From assembly GCA_916048095.2 (NCBI GenBank), contig OU696590.1, positions 5,003,052 through 5,067,051 on the forward strand: a DNA stretch of 64,000 bases. The letters run 5' to 3'. The translations under genes and the position numbers were made by a program. The notes below the pieces were generated by a model. The model did not search any database, was not told the origin of the DNA, and worked only from the letters and a program-made list of their open reading frames with translations. Positions within the stretch are counted from its first letter, which is position 1, and every line of letters begins with the position of its first letter. Source of the stretch: Sacculina carcini (taxonomy: Eukaryota > Arthropoda > Thecostraca > Sacculinidae). Below, in pieces: positions 9,276 through 19,929 of the stretch.

Positions 9276-12200
9276 AGGATTGCAAGAGGTATGCAACCTG
9301 GCATTCACATATGATCAAACACATGCACATACACACACACTTATTTATTCTCAAGTCTGTCTTCCCATATGCAATTGCTGCTTTGACAAATGCTGTTGTC
9401 ATGCTTGATGAAGACCAAAACACATTTGCTCTCAAATATGTTTAGTCTTTTTTGTAATATTTCTGTGGTATAGTTTTTTAACTACCGCAGATACACTGAA
9501 AGACACGTGTCTTTAATTATCTGAATTTCTAGATTGTGGTGTAATCATTAGAATTTATGTTTGTATGTTGTTAATTTATATCATTAATATAACATGTTTT
9601 TTGTCCGCTTGTATAATTTGTACAGTCTGTTCAATTTTAATAATTTCATTTTTATTTGTCTGTAAAGCTGTTCAGCATGGATATAATTATTAGAATATAT
9701 ATAATTTTTACTCATGTATTATATCGCGAACGAAGCTGACTTTAGCCTCATACATTTTGTTTTTATTTTAAAATACGTTTTTGTTATTTATTGCCGACTA
9801 TATAGGATTGTTGACTGTTGAATATGTATGTTGTTATGTGACTTTGTTTATTTGGATGTTACACTGGTGCCAATTCTCCTCAATTAGTATATGACGTGAT
9901 TCTATACGTTCGGTCAATATATTTTATTGAATTTTCAAACGTTCCGTTTTTTGTCGTTTATGCTAGTGTTTCAGTTCGCCCCCTCATGTTTGGTTGTAAA
10001 TGCTGAAGGCTGGTGAATTTTTTATTTGATACCCCGTTTTATTTGGAAGACATTAATATATCACTGATTTCGACTAAAACTTCAATTAGCATGTCTGCCA
10101 ATTTTTGTAGAAGCGTTTTCGTCGTACATTTACACAACTAGCTTTTGTTTTAGCCATGCTTGTGTCTGGTCCTTTCAGCTTCTGCAAAAATGGACTCACT
10201 TTTCTTGATATATCATGTAAACTCCATAAATTAACCGCTGAAACATTTTTTCATAATCCTTGATGGCCTACACCTTTTAATCGCTTGCTTCCAATTTCAC
10301 GTATCAATGTTTGCTGTACCCTCTTTTATTCCAGTTTTATACAGAAAGCTCCATGACTCTGCTAAAATATCTGCTTATCTATTTCACTCAATCAGTCGTT
10401 CAAAGCCTCTACTGAAATTGTGTGTTAACCCCTCGTAGCCCCGCGAACTAGTCGAGTGGCTGAAATTGGTGCGCATTCGGGTTCTGATATGCGTTGGTCG
10501 GAGTCCCCGAACTCCAGTCTGTTCCAGTCAGGGTTAAGAGACGTTCACACACCACAACGACCCTCAACCAGGTCAAGTTGAAGGGCAACGGGTTCGCCGA
10601 TACTGGCTCCGTCAAGGTCGCCCATGACTGCTGTGTGAGTGCTGGTGCTGCACACGTTCAGCCTCAGCCATCCACACGAGCGATCTTATCACACGCATGC
10701 GCTGTCCGCCGCACACATAGCAGGCAAAGAAAGAGTGCAAATACACGGGGAATCGCTCGCCAGTAAAATGGGTTGTAATTTATCTGTGCCATTTGTTCTC
10801 GAGTACAAGTGTGAGACATGGCTTGTCGACAATTGAGACGAATTTGAGGCAACAGATGCGCGTGGGCAAGCACTATCACGTGTATTCCTAGAAGTTTAAA
10901 AATCAAATATGTATATCTAACGTTTGTTTTCGTTTTGATCAAATTACCGCTGTTATATATCAATTATAAATTATATAACATTGGACAAGACTTTACTGAT
11001 AGTTGCATTTTGTGTTGAATGATTCCTGGCTGGCAGTCTGGCTGAACGAGACCTGAAATAGTGCTTGCATTCATACATTATCATATTTACATACATGCAT
11101 ACATAAATAATCACTCATTTATATCATTTATATTTTTTGTGACTGAGAATAAATCCTCTTATTGTTCACCTTCCTGACTAAACTCAATATTTATCAATAA
11201 AGACAGGATGTTCAGGCAAAATACCATAAATGCCTATCTTAAAGGATTTTCCAGATATATGCCTATTTTGCTCATTTGTCTAAAGTTTTGTCTTTTTGTC
11301 CAAAACAGTTCGTCAAGTAAATTAATGTAATGGATTTAAATCAAATGAGTGCACAAGTGAAATGAAACCCATGATAATACTGCTAGGATTGATTCCAAGT
11401 AAATTTGACCGATGTAGCACTTGTATATTCGCTATTCTGCATTGCATCACCGATATGCTTCTAGGGTGTATGTCTTGACGGGTTTATATGCTTGATCGCA
11501 TTACCGAACAGAACCGAATGAAGATATCACATTGCTTCTATTGAGTCAAAAGTTAGCTAGTTTATGACTGCACTGTTGCTAAACTCGATCTTGTAGTTGT
11601 ATGTTCGTATGTTGTGCAAATACACATTGAGCGCAGTCAACAAGCGTCTAATTTGTCATGCAGAGGCGCTCGTTTAGCTATGAACGAAGGCCTGACCTGT
11701 CAGTCTTGTTGCTAGGTTTTCCGTGTGAACTTAGTGTATAGAATGAACGGATCTAGTGTGAACGAACGAGTTAGAAGAACGTTCAATTTCGGTCCTATTA
11801 GAAGTCCATCCGACCAAGTCAATGCAACAGGGCCTTGCATCTATAATTATAGCTAACTATAGCTATAGCTCAACGTACATCTGTGTGTGTGTGTGTGTTT
11901 GTGTGTGTTCACAACGGCACATTGCTGTATATTGGTGTGCGTGTCTGTGTGTCGATATTCCATGACTCACATGCAGGGTTTGTATGGTTCAAATTACATG
12001 GCTTTTTTTGGAGAAAAAGAAACATGTGTTTTTTTATATAAAGACATGTACTCTATACCTTGGTTTTGATAGACAATTGTTGTCCAGAAGTGGTTTTTAA
12101 TGAAACTTACAATATAACAAAGAGAGCCGTATTAATATAGAAATTATATCATTAACAGGGAAAATATATGTTTGTTTCTACCAGTGCGCCGCTTTAGCAC

Positions 12201-12350
12201 ATAAGTGTTTACATATCTATGCATGTATTTCTCGCTTAGATAATTATGAATATATCATACTAATATATATCACACTCACACATTTGTTTTGTTACATATT
12301 GAATACAGAAGAAACATGTGGATAACAATGCAACACATGTGAGTCATATG
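9276..12350. other. Gene-poor, AT-rich intergenic stretch
   Basis: I see no coding signature. Possible polyadenylation signals AATAAA occur at about 11149 and 11195. A weak tRNA-like segment lies near 10447-10525, and a short (GT)n run at 11881-11905. Confidence 0.5.
10447..10525 (+). repeat. Weak tRNA-like SINE head
   Basis: A CTAGTCGAGTGGCTGAAAT segment resembles a Leu/Ser-type A box, and GGTCGGAGTCCCCGAAC about 45 bp later resembles a decayed B box and T-arm. No second copy is seen in this window, so the call is tentative. Confidence 0.3.
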
Positions 12351-12655
12351 CATTGCAGCGAGCATTTGCAAATGCACAGTGGCGTGCAGAGTGCGTAGCA
12401 AAATTGAGTATTTAATCAAGTACATCGTCGTGCATGTGCGTGTTCCAGAAGCCTTTTTCCGTATGTGTAGCTTACCAATATAGGATTTGTAATAATCATT
12501 AATATTTCTATTGTTTTTTCACATTTATTCTACACACCTTTGTCATTCAGTTGAGCGATTGCTAGAAACTTCCCTGCGAGATTGCCTCATCTTCGAGTTC
12601 CCTCATCTTTTCTGCGAACTGTTCTTGCATAATTTTCAGCAGCGGAGCGCACATA
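12351..12655 (+). repeat. Dispersed repeat R, copy 1
   Basis: This copy shares an ordered set of blocks with 13163-13385 and 60401-60720: GAGCATTTGCAAA, GTGCGTGTTCCAGAAG, TCATTCAGTTGAG and GAAACTTCCC, then a (CA)n tail. No coding capacity is visible. The class is unknown; the microsatellite at a constant end suggests a retroposed or microsatellite-seeded element. Confidence 0.7.
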
Positions 12656-13162
12656 CACACACATACATACTTGCACACACATGCGCATACACATACATAC
12701 ATGCACACACACATACACTCACTCGCACACAGTACATTTGGCCGCGCGCTCATTGTATTGTGTGTCTGTGTGGCAACATCTCATGATCATACAAACAACT
12801 GGAGTTAGGAATTTTATGCGTTAATTTTCGCCATTTTATGTTTCGGCATTTTATGTGACGAAAAATGCCAATATATGTTGCCAAAAACCCCGAAATATGT
12901 TATTAAATTTTCATATAATAACGAACAATTTTTATATTCACGAACACGAGTGCAGCCAGTGTTTGTATGTGTGTGCGTGTGTATGTGCGATGCGAACTTA
13001 TATCATGTCATGCGCACGGACTGTGCAACATTTGGATGATCAGACAGCTATTATGCCGTATTATCACTGTACATACACGTCCTATACACGCTCGCTTCAT
13101 GCGTAAACTGCAATTTTTGTGATTATTTGTGAACGTGTGAATTGAGCAAACGCGAATGCTAT

Positions 13163-13385
13163 CACAGTAGGACATGTGCAATCAGCGTTTAATAATGTGC
13201 GTCGTGGTTTATGTGCGTGTTCCAGAAGCGTTTTCTCAGTCCGTATGTGCAGCCTACCATATTGTATTTGTAATTTTTATAGACTGTGTCATTCAGTTGA
13301 GTCATTGCTCGAAACTTTCCTGCGAAAATGCCACCGCATCATTTCTGCTAATCGCACTTGCAAGAGCGATGCAATTATACATGCA
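13163..13385 (+). repeat. Dispersed repeat R, copy 2
   Basis: The same block order as copy 1 (GTGCGTGTTCCAGAAGCG, then TCATTCAGTTGAGTCATTGC, then GAAACTTTCCTGCG), ending in a CATACA-rich tail. Confidence 0.7.
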
Positions 13386-13613
13386 TACACACACATACAT
13401 ACAAACACGTACACATATACAAACCGACATACAAACACATACACATACAAACACGCACGCACATACACACACATACAGTGCGCAGTGGCGGACATGGTGT
13501 ATAGCAAAACGAAGCGTTTCACAGCTAAATACCGACGAGGTTCAATATGTACACAAAACTTCTTACAAATTAAAATTGACAAAGAGGTAACGAGACGTAC
13601 GCAGTGAGGATCT

Positions 13614-13655
13614 ACTAGCGACAATAACCGCACGAAGTGCGGAATTTGTCGCTAG
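13614..13655. repeat. Nested perfect hairpin CTAGCGACAA...CCGCAC
   Basis: The outer arms ACTAGCGACAA / TTGTCGCTAGT enclose inner arms CCGCAC / GTGCGG, with loop GAA and short bulges. It is followed directly by TATATAAA. Its core resembles the motif repeated 13 times at 55565-57340. Confidence 0.85.
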
Positions 13656-13663
13656 TATATAAA

Positions 13664-13843
13664 ATGAATCCATTCGATTTCGTGCCACGTGTTCGATTGT
13701 CAGAAGAACACAAGCCATTGGATACCGCATTGACAGACTTAGACTCCGTTATACGTAGCATACATCAAATTCCTAGTGAAAATGGGCGTGTTATACAGGT
13801 AAAGCTCAGAAGTGTACTCAAGGAAAATAAAGGTTTTGTATAA
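13664..13843 (+). CDS. Hypothetical 59-residue ORF after the hairpin
   Basis: The ATG sits 3 bp after a TATATAAA run next to the hairpin. The product starts MNPFDFVPRVRLSEEHKPLD and ends in a basic tail. The stop is followed within a few bases by AAATAAAT, a possible polyadenylation signal. I do not recognise the protein. It is short and could be a chance frame or the 5' end of a transposon ORF. Confidence 0.3.
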   Translation: MNPFDFVPRVRLSEEHKPLDTALTDLDSVIRSIHQIPSENGRVIQVKLRSVLKENKGFV

Positions 13844-14257
13844 TTTAAATAAATCTAAGGCCACTGAAGGCGAACACGTGGGAATTGGGCTTTATTCAGA
13901 TACAAATACAAATCCACACTATATGTTCCAATCACGTTTGTAGACTTAGACTTGAATTTTTAACTGTTTCAAATTCTGTTGTCCAATGGGGGACATTTGA
14001 TTTTCAAACACGTTAAAATATTGGTTTATGTATAAAAACATTGGCTAGTATGTGTTATCAAAAATAATTGGTTAATTTCATATTTATCTTAGTTTTAGTA
14101 AATGCCCATATCTGCCTATTTTGCCAGTCCAAGTGCCTAAACATACGGTCTTTATATATCAAAATGTCGACATTTTTTCGGGTGCTTCGGGTATATGGGG
14201 TATCCCGTAAGGTGGCGATAATGCTACTAGTATATACAATAATAACTACACGATCGG

Positions 14258-15607
14258 GGACATAAATTTGTATTGGGGCTGAGGGGATGACATTTATCAT
14301 GCATTAATGTTCAAAGTTGACTCAGTTGGTCAATTGCATGCGACCCTCAACTATTTTATTACAACTATTCAATTACAACCCACATATCTCGATGAATAGT
14401 ATTTTGCGTAAAGTATAATTTTTCACATACTAATAATTGTTTACATTTTTTGCGTATTGTTATTTTTGCTATGCTGATTTTGATGACAATATACCAATGA
14501 ACTGAACTCAGCAGAATTCTTGGGGGGTATAATTACATATTCATACCCCCAGCCAATTTGTCAGGAACATATACCCCACACACACCCTCAGGATCTACAC
14601 CATGTGCACAATATATTGCACACACTGATTGTATATATTTCTTACACCTCCCAATAAAATGCTTCATTTAAGTTTTGGTGTATATATATGATCACATGAT
14701 GAATTGATTTTGTTTGTGTCAGCAAATGTATGTTTAAAATAAGCGATTATTGTACATACAACATTCTTTTACCGTGTGTCTGTGTGTGTGTGGGACTTTT
14801 TGCCAAGACGTCAATCTGGTTGCGTATGCCTGATTGTCCATCGTGTTCAAATCAAGGACACACACACACACACACTCGCTGAGTCACTTCCGTGCTCTGC
14901 ACGTTTTTCTCTGGTACGTATGTGTTTGTGAGTGTGTATGTATGCGCGTGTGCACAGCGGCGCCGCGCCATTCAGCGGACTCTGGCCAAGTCCGTTAGCA
15001 CAGGTGTACGACGACGGCTTTTACTTCTGTATGCTCGTGTGTGTGTGTGTGTGTGTGTGTTGGAACGTACTTACGCAAACATACCTCGTCTCAAACGCAA
15101 CACTTTGTTTGTCCTCTAAAGGAAGTATTGCATCGGGGTTCACTTTAATTTACAGAGCATTGGTGCTTGGCGAAAATGTACTTTATGATCACTGTCGAGG
15201 GAAATGTTCTCCTGTATGTACTATATATAAAAGTCTACGCCTGTGGGGTGAACACCATGGGCGTAGATCATGGAGGGTATGTGATATATATACCCCCGAC
15301 ACATTGGCTGGGGGGTATGAATATGCAATTATACCTCCCGATATTTCTGCTGAGTTCATTCCATTGGGTATCATTTTATCATATATTATCATCAACATCA
15401 GCATAAAAAAGTAACAATGAACGAAAAACGTAATATTATACATATGTGAAAAACTATACTTTACGCAATATACTTTCATTGAGGTATGTGTTATAATTGA
15501 ATAGGCCTAAAATAGTTTAGGGTCTCATGCAATTGACCAACTGAGCCAACCTTGAACACTAATGCATGATGGCTGTCATCCCCCCGAGTCTCGACACAAA
15601 TCTACAC
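14258..15607. repeat. Long imperfect inverted repeat, arms about 360 bp
   Basis: Left arm 14258-14620 and right arm 15235-15607 are reverse complements over nearly their whole lengths. Paired blocks include TGCATTAATGTTCAA, GTTGGTCAATTGCATG, TTGCGTAAAGTATA, GAACTCAGCAGAA and GGGGTATAATTRCATATTCAT. The spacer is about 610 bp and contains (GT)n runs but no ORF of note. It is either a foldback transposon or two copies of one repeat in opposite orientation. Confidence 0.8.
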
Positions 15608-15697
15608 CTCTGGTGAACACATGCAATTTTGCAAATATTTATGTTTGTATGCGTTTTTGTTGGTATTTTGTATTTGTATTATTTGGTAACTGATCAG

Positions 15698-15878
15698 CAG
15701 TGGCGGCGCCAGGATTATTTGGCTGGGTTGGCTGATGAGACTAAGTAAACAGATGCGAGGATTTATGAGTGGCCAAGTATGAGTAACCTACACTCGAAAT
15801 ACTCATGATCAGGATTTTGGGGGACATGCCCCATTTTCGAGGAACCTCCTGCCCCCAAGCCCCCTGGCACTGCCACTG
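15698..15878. mobile_element. hAT-type MITE (probable)
   Basis: Terminal inverted repeats CAGTGGCGGCGCCAGG and, on the other strand, CAGTGGCAGTGCCAGG match at 14 of 16 bases, and the interior is non-coding. The 8-bp flanks do not match, so the boundaries or the duplication have decayed. Confidence 0.6.
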
Positions 15879-16194
15879 CTACGTTTAACACGTTTCGCTC
15901 GTTCACGTTTAATTCTTATCCAGATAAGATATCATTATCGTTGTTTCTTATAATCACAAGCGCAGCCCGTCATTGAATGATTATGTAAAAAACTCCACCA
16001 CCAATGACAATTTAACCAATTAAAATATATCACTTTGTAATGACACGGTGTTTGTGTCGATTCTATTGACATATACGTATGTTCAACAAGCATAGGTCGT
16101 AGTATCAACACAGTCATGTCAAAGAGTCCGCCAAGCGGAGCCAATTCACCTCGAGTGATACTCCCTAGGGGGCGCTGAAATCGCTATCCTGCCG

Positions 16195-16290
16195 TTGGTA
16201 TAAATGCGTGCTTCCGCGTTGTGGCCCGCACTTCTTCGTGGTTCTTCCACCCGACGCTCGTCTCTTTCTGCTTCTTTCTGTTTTCCGGTG
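16195..16290 (+). promoter_or_regulatory. Possible TATA promoter, pyrimidine-rich leader and splice donor
   Basis: TATAAATG near 16199 is followed by CTTCTTCGTGGTTCTTCC and further pyrimidine runs, then CCG|GTGAGA near 16286. This layout would suit a short non-coding first exon, perhaps of the secreted-peptide gene 650 bp downstream. A MITE at 16364-16636 lies in between. No acceptor could be fixed. Confidence 0.3.
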
Positions 16291-16363
16291 AGATCACGCA
16301 GCGTGAGCTTATATATACATATATATTGCCCGGTAAAAGAGACCATTTTTCTTAACATCACGG

Positions 16364-16636
16364 CACTGGCGGATCGAAGGGGACTCAAGGGGCTGAAACT
16401 CTCCCACAATGTTTTCATCAACTCATAACGAAGAAGTTTACTACAAAAAGTCAAGAAAGATATATTTCTGTAGAATTTGTTGATATAAACATTATCGCAA
16501 CTCATATTCACATATTATTCTGAGTGTAAATGTGTGTATATACCATAAGAAAAATTCCCCAAGTCGTGACCTTCGCACGCTACCTAGTCACTCATACACA
16601 ATTCAGCCCCCAAATTGCACTCTGGATCCGCTACTG
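16364..16636. mobile_element. hAT-type MITE with perfect 8-bp duplication
   Basis: The 273-bp non-coding element has ends CACTGGCGGATC and, reversed, CAGTAGCGGATCC. It is flanked on both sides by CATCACGG (16356-16363 and 16637-16644). The 8-bp target duplication and the CAGTGGCG-like tips are hAT hallmarks. Confidence 0.88.
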
Positions 16637-16872
16637 CATCACGGCTTCCAAGTGTGAATTTCCTTGGTAATTGTAATTCAGCCAAAACTTAGAACTATTC
16701 TGCAGGTTGCATTTGCAAGGGCACGCCTGTGTGTTCATAAGCTTCGGCTTATTCCCGTGTAGCAGCTGCCACTTAGGCATTTAACCTTTAACTGAAATAG
16801 AAAATGCTCTTGCGGGAGCAGCAGTTTCCATTGTGATTTAAACTCAGGTATTCACACATACAATATCACGTA

Positions 16873-16926
16873 TGACGTATCACGTGTGATGTTGGGCGGG
16901 AAATATGGTTGACAGACAGGCACGTG
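16873..16926 (+). promoter_or_regulatory. Cluster of promoter-type motifs before the secreted-peptide ORF
   Basis: TGACGT (16873-16878, CRE half-site type), CACGTG (16881-16886, E-box), GGGCGGG (16894-16900, GC box) and a second CACGTG (16921-16926) lie within 65 bp of the ATG. There is no TATA box. The function is inferred from motif density only. Confidence 0.35.
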
Positions 16927-16936
16927 AGGTGGCATC

Positions 16937-17197
16937 ATGCAGGTTGCACAGTTGATTGTGTTTTGTGCGGCGGCGCTGCTCGTGTTGATGGCCGTCTTCA
17001 CGACACCATCACAAGCCTTCCTCGTCTACCGCTCGAGGGGCGGCCGAGGAGGACGCGGTCTGGGCTTTGGCGGTGGCAGGGGCGGAGGTAGGGGATCAGT
17101 TAGATCGGGGCCTTGCAACTTCGGCACGGCCATCAATCCCGATCCTTTCGCTTTTCCTTCAAGCCGACCATTCCCGCGGCCTCCAATCATCTGCTGA
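16937..17197 (+). CDS. Small secreted Gly/Arg-rich peptide precursor, 86 residues
   Basis: The N-terminus has a short start, a strong hydrophobic core (LIVFCAAALLVLMAVF) and a TTPSQA|F cleavage site near residue 27, a textbook signal peptide. The predicted mature part of about 59 residues is built in blocks: a Gly/Arg tract of RGGRG and GGGRG type, then GPCNFGTAINPD, then a Pro/Arg/Phe segment (SSRPFPRPP), with a second Cys as the last residue. It has nine Arg, no Lys and one Asp, so it is strongly cationic. Gly-rich plus Pro/Arg-rich blocks with few Cys resemble invertebrate antimicrobial peptides in general layout, but I recognise no named family; a structural or eggshell peptide is the alternative. 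It is a single exon as read. AATAAA at 17742-17747 is a plausible polyadenylation signal. Confidence 0.6.
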   Translation: MQVAQLIVFCAAALLVLMAVFTTPSQAFLVYRSRGGRGGRGLGFGGGRGGGRGSVRSGPCNFGTAINPDPFAFPSSRPFPRPPIIC

Positions 17198-17741
17198 GCT
17201 GATCAGCGTCGCTACTGACACCATCTCTGCTGTGATACGTGCATGGAGCTTGATGCTTGACACACTCGTGCACACAAACGCATGTACGCCAGTATGCATG
17301 TTTGTGAGTGTGTGTGTGTGTGTTAGCCAGGGTTAATGCAGTGTAGACGTGCCGTCCTCAAGGACGCATTGTGACCTGCATTGACCCTCTCACGTGACCT
17401 ATGACCTCTGCTTCTATACCACTCTACCCGTGCACTACGACTTTTTTGCATCCTCAAACTCTTTCTGCACTCGTTCGCTACACAGATCTTGTTTTGTCCT
17501 GGCGCCTGTAAACTGCTGAGTTGACAGGGACAGGCTGAATGGCGCCTCAAAGACTGTCTGTCTGTTGTTGGTTTGAAAACCACTGATATGTGTATGCTAC
17601 TTGACATGGCTGCTTTGCAAGCAGTAGATGTTAGTTTGCTAGTATTTATTGTGGACTGCCTATGACCGTGTATTGTGAATAATTGCGCCTTGTATAGAGA
17701 ATATAACATATAAATTGTGGCATTATTCCGGAATTTCCAGA

Positions 17742-17747
17742 AATAAA
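17742..17747 (+). terminator. Candidate polyadenylation signal AATAAA
   Basis: The hexamer lies 545 bp after the stop of the secreted-peptide ORF and is followed by a T-rich stretch. No other consensus hexamer is seen between the stop and this site. Confidence 0.4.
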
Positions 17748-17984
17748 CATTGCTGAATAGTCGGATTCTATTGATGGTTATACTAGTGAAACCTTTTCAA
17801 CGAAATTGAAAGCTTTGATGTTATGCAAAAAAGGAAGAAATTTGGTGGACAAATTAAAACAACACGTCAAGTGAAAATATATTATTATTTAGCCATAATT
17901 TAGTGAAAATACATCACTGTGTATTATAAATATATGATCTGTACATATTGCATTATGTGCTCTTGATCAAGCCAATGTGTAATC

Positions 17985-18095
17985 AGTTCTAGTGGAAGTA
18001 GTGTATGATTACTAGAGTGTGTGATTACTGTAAAGTGTATGATTACTGTAGTGGAAGTAGTGTATGATTACTGTAGTGTATGTATGATTACTAGA
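17985..18095. repeat. Minisatellite, about 16-20 bp unit
   Basis: About five units of GTGTATGATTACTGTA with variants (ACTAGA, GTGGAAGTA spacers). It abuts the left end of the hAT relic. Confidence 0.75.
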
Positions 18096-19025
18096 GGTCG
18101 GAACAATATGTGGTTATTTTTCACAGTTTATGTCATTTTTATGTGATTGATTTTACAAAATATGTGATGAAAAAGCTGAAATATGTAATTTTACTTTTTT
18201 AATTATTCAATGTCAGAACATTGAAACATACCGGAAGACATACAATATACACACGTAAATATATAGAGATAATGCAATATCTTTTATACAATATAATCAT
18301 ATGAAAATATGCAGAATGAGTTCAATGTAATAAACATATATTAATTAGTGAGGCAAAGATAAACTATTGTAGAAACAGTTAACATCCATATGTTTTCAGA
18401 TTTTCTTCCGTTGGTGTTTGCCGTCTATATGTCACTAAGTTTTTGCATACTGAGAAGCTTCTTTCAACGTCAACGTTGGAAACTGGGGGAATTTGAGATT
18501 CGCTAGGTCTTTTGGTGATAAACCTTTGGGAATTTCAGTTTCATCAATAATTTATCCTTGCAATTTTTAATAGATAACAGTAACTCAAAATCTGGGTTTC
18601 TTGTAAGAATTGTTGGAAATATTTGACGCAGTCGATCTCCTTTATCACGAGGAACTTCCTCGATTTTGATTCAGAATGAATCACATTGAATCAGTACCTC
18701 AACCAGACAACCCTGCGGTCTCTAGCGTCTTCAAGTGAGGAAGGATATACGACAAGTTCCCAACTATAAAGGCCTTCTACTTGAAGCTGTGCATCCTGAA
18801 TGATACGTTGTGATTTCTGTATAATTACAGCTTCGTCTGGATAGAGCTCATTCAGAACTGCTTTCACAGAATTCAGATACCGCGCGTAGAATATTTCCCT
18901 TAAACTGTTATATAAGACAATAAATTTCCCATTTTAGGTTAAAATTTCTACAAAAATGCGTTTTAGGTTTTTTTTGCCGTAACACAGGGTTTTCGGTGAG
19001 AACATATTTTTTTACAACCTCTGAT
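18091..19025 (-). pseudogene. hAT transposase relic
   Basis: Minus-strand 18500-18380 reads as the hAT C-terminal dimerisation motif: IPPVSNVDVERSFSVCKN followed by LVTYRRQTPTEENLK, then a stop. Upstream on the same strand, in broken frames, 18910-18520 gives further hAT-like sequence (YLNSVKAVLNELYPDEAVI; KGDRLRQIFPTILTRNPDF). The tips AGAGGTCGGAACAATATG (near 18092) and, reversed, AGAGGTTGTAAAAAAATATG (near 19022) could be its inverted repeats. Several frameshifts make it a fossil. Confidence 0.75.
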
Positions 19026-19929
19026 GATTACTTCGAAACATATCTAACTTAACAAGAAAACATCCTACTCGTATACAAATACGCAGGCAACACAAACACC
19101 CAGACAAAACACAAAATATCAAACAACTACAATGATTAAAATTTGTTTTATGCAATACAATACATGCTATTATGTTTGATTCAACGTCTGATAGAGTTCA
19201 AGCAAGGACATTCCCCGTGTCTTAACGTAGGCACATCACAACCTCAGCGATTACGGCTCATAAAATAGACATGTTGATCTGTCAGTGAATTGTTCACATT
19301 CAATCACTGCTGGATGTTTTTGTAGTACCGATTATGTTACCTTTGATTCATAACAGTTCGTAAACACTCAATAAAACATGACCAATCTTTTATCACATAT
19401 TTTAATCATCAAAATAGTCGGGTCACCATTTTCATAAGATATTAGTTCACATACTCCTCCTATATGGATACAATATCCAGAAACAGATACCCAAATCATT
19501 CTTCAACCATGTAGCTGCAGATTACGTTGTTGGTGATGTTGTTAGTAGTTACTGCATACAGCACAGGTTAGGCTCAAATGCAGATGCACAATGTAACTCC
19601 TGTTGTCACATCAGTACTAGTTAGTACTCACGTTGCCATAACCTAAAGCTACCATAGATAACTTAGATTAGAAGGATATGTATACGTAAAATGATGACAA
19701 TTGGTTGAATGAAAACAAAAAGAGGAGAGATAATAAATGAACATGTATGCAGGTTTAGAATTAACAGAAGCACAGTGTAGCGGACGTAACCGAATCTCAG
19801 AAATTTGCTCGACTATAGCAATATTCAGTGATTGGTGATTAACTAGTGATTAGTAATTAATTGAATTATTGTTATTGGTGTGCAGAAATTTGATGAGTTG
19901 GGAGACATACACATGATGATAGAGTATCA
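19026..19929. other. Non-coding, possibly LINE-A 3' UTR
   Basis: No motif recognised. The position directly downstream (minus strand) of the LINE-A RNase H region makes 3' UTR possible, but no poly(A) or short-repeat tail was found. Confidence 0.3.

Noticed and set aside
8653-9445. Long Cys-Val and Thr-His open frames
   Set aside because: They are translations of the (GT)n microsatellite and have no other composition.
15935-16144. 69-residue minus-strand ORF
   Set aside because: No motif, no signal peptide and no second evidence; expected by chance in AT-rich DNA.
16204-16428. 74-residue ORF as a gene
   Set aside because: Its 3' half enters a MITE and the product has no recognisable feature. 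The area reads better as a possible promoter and leader.
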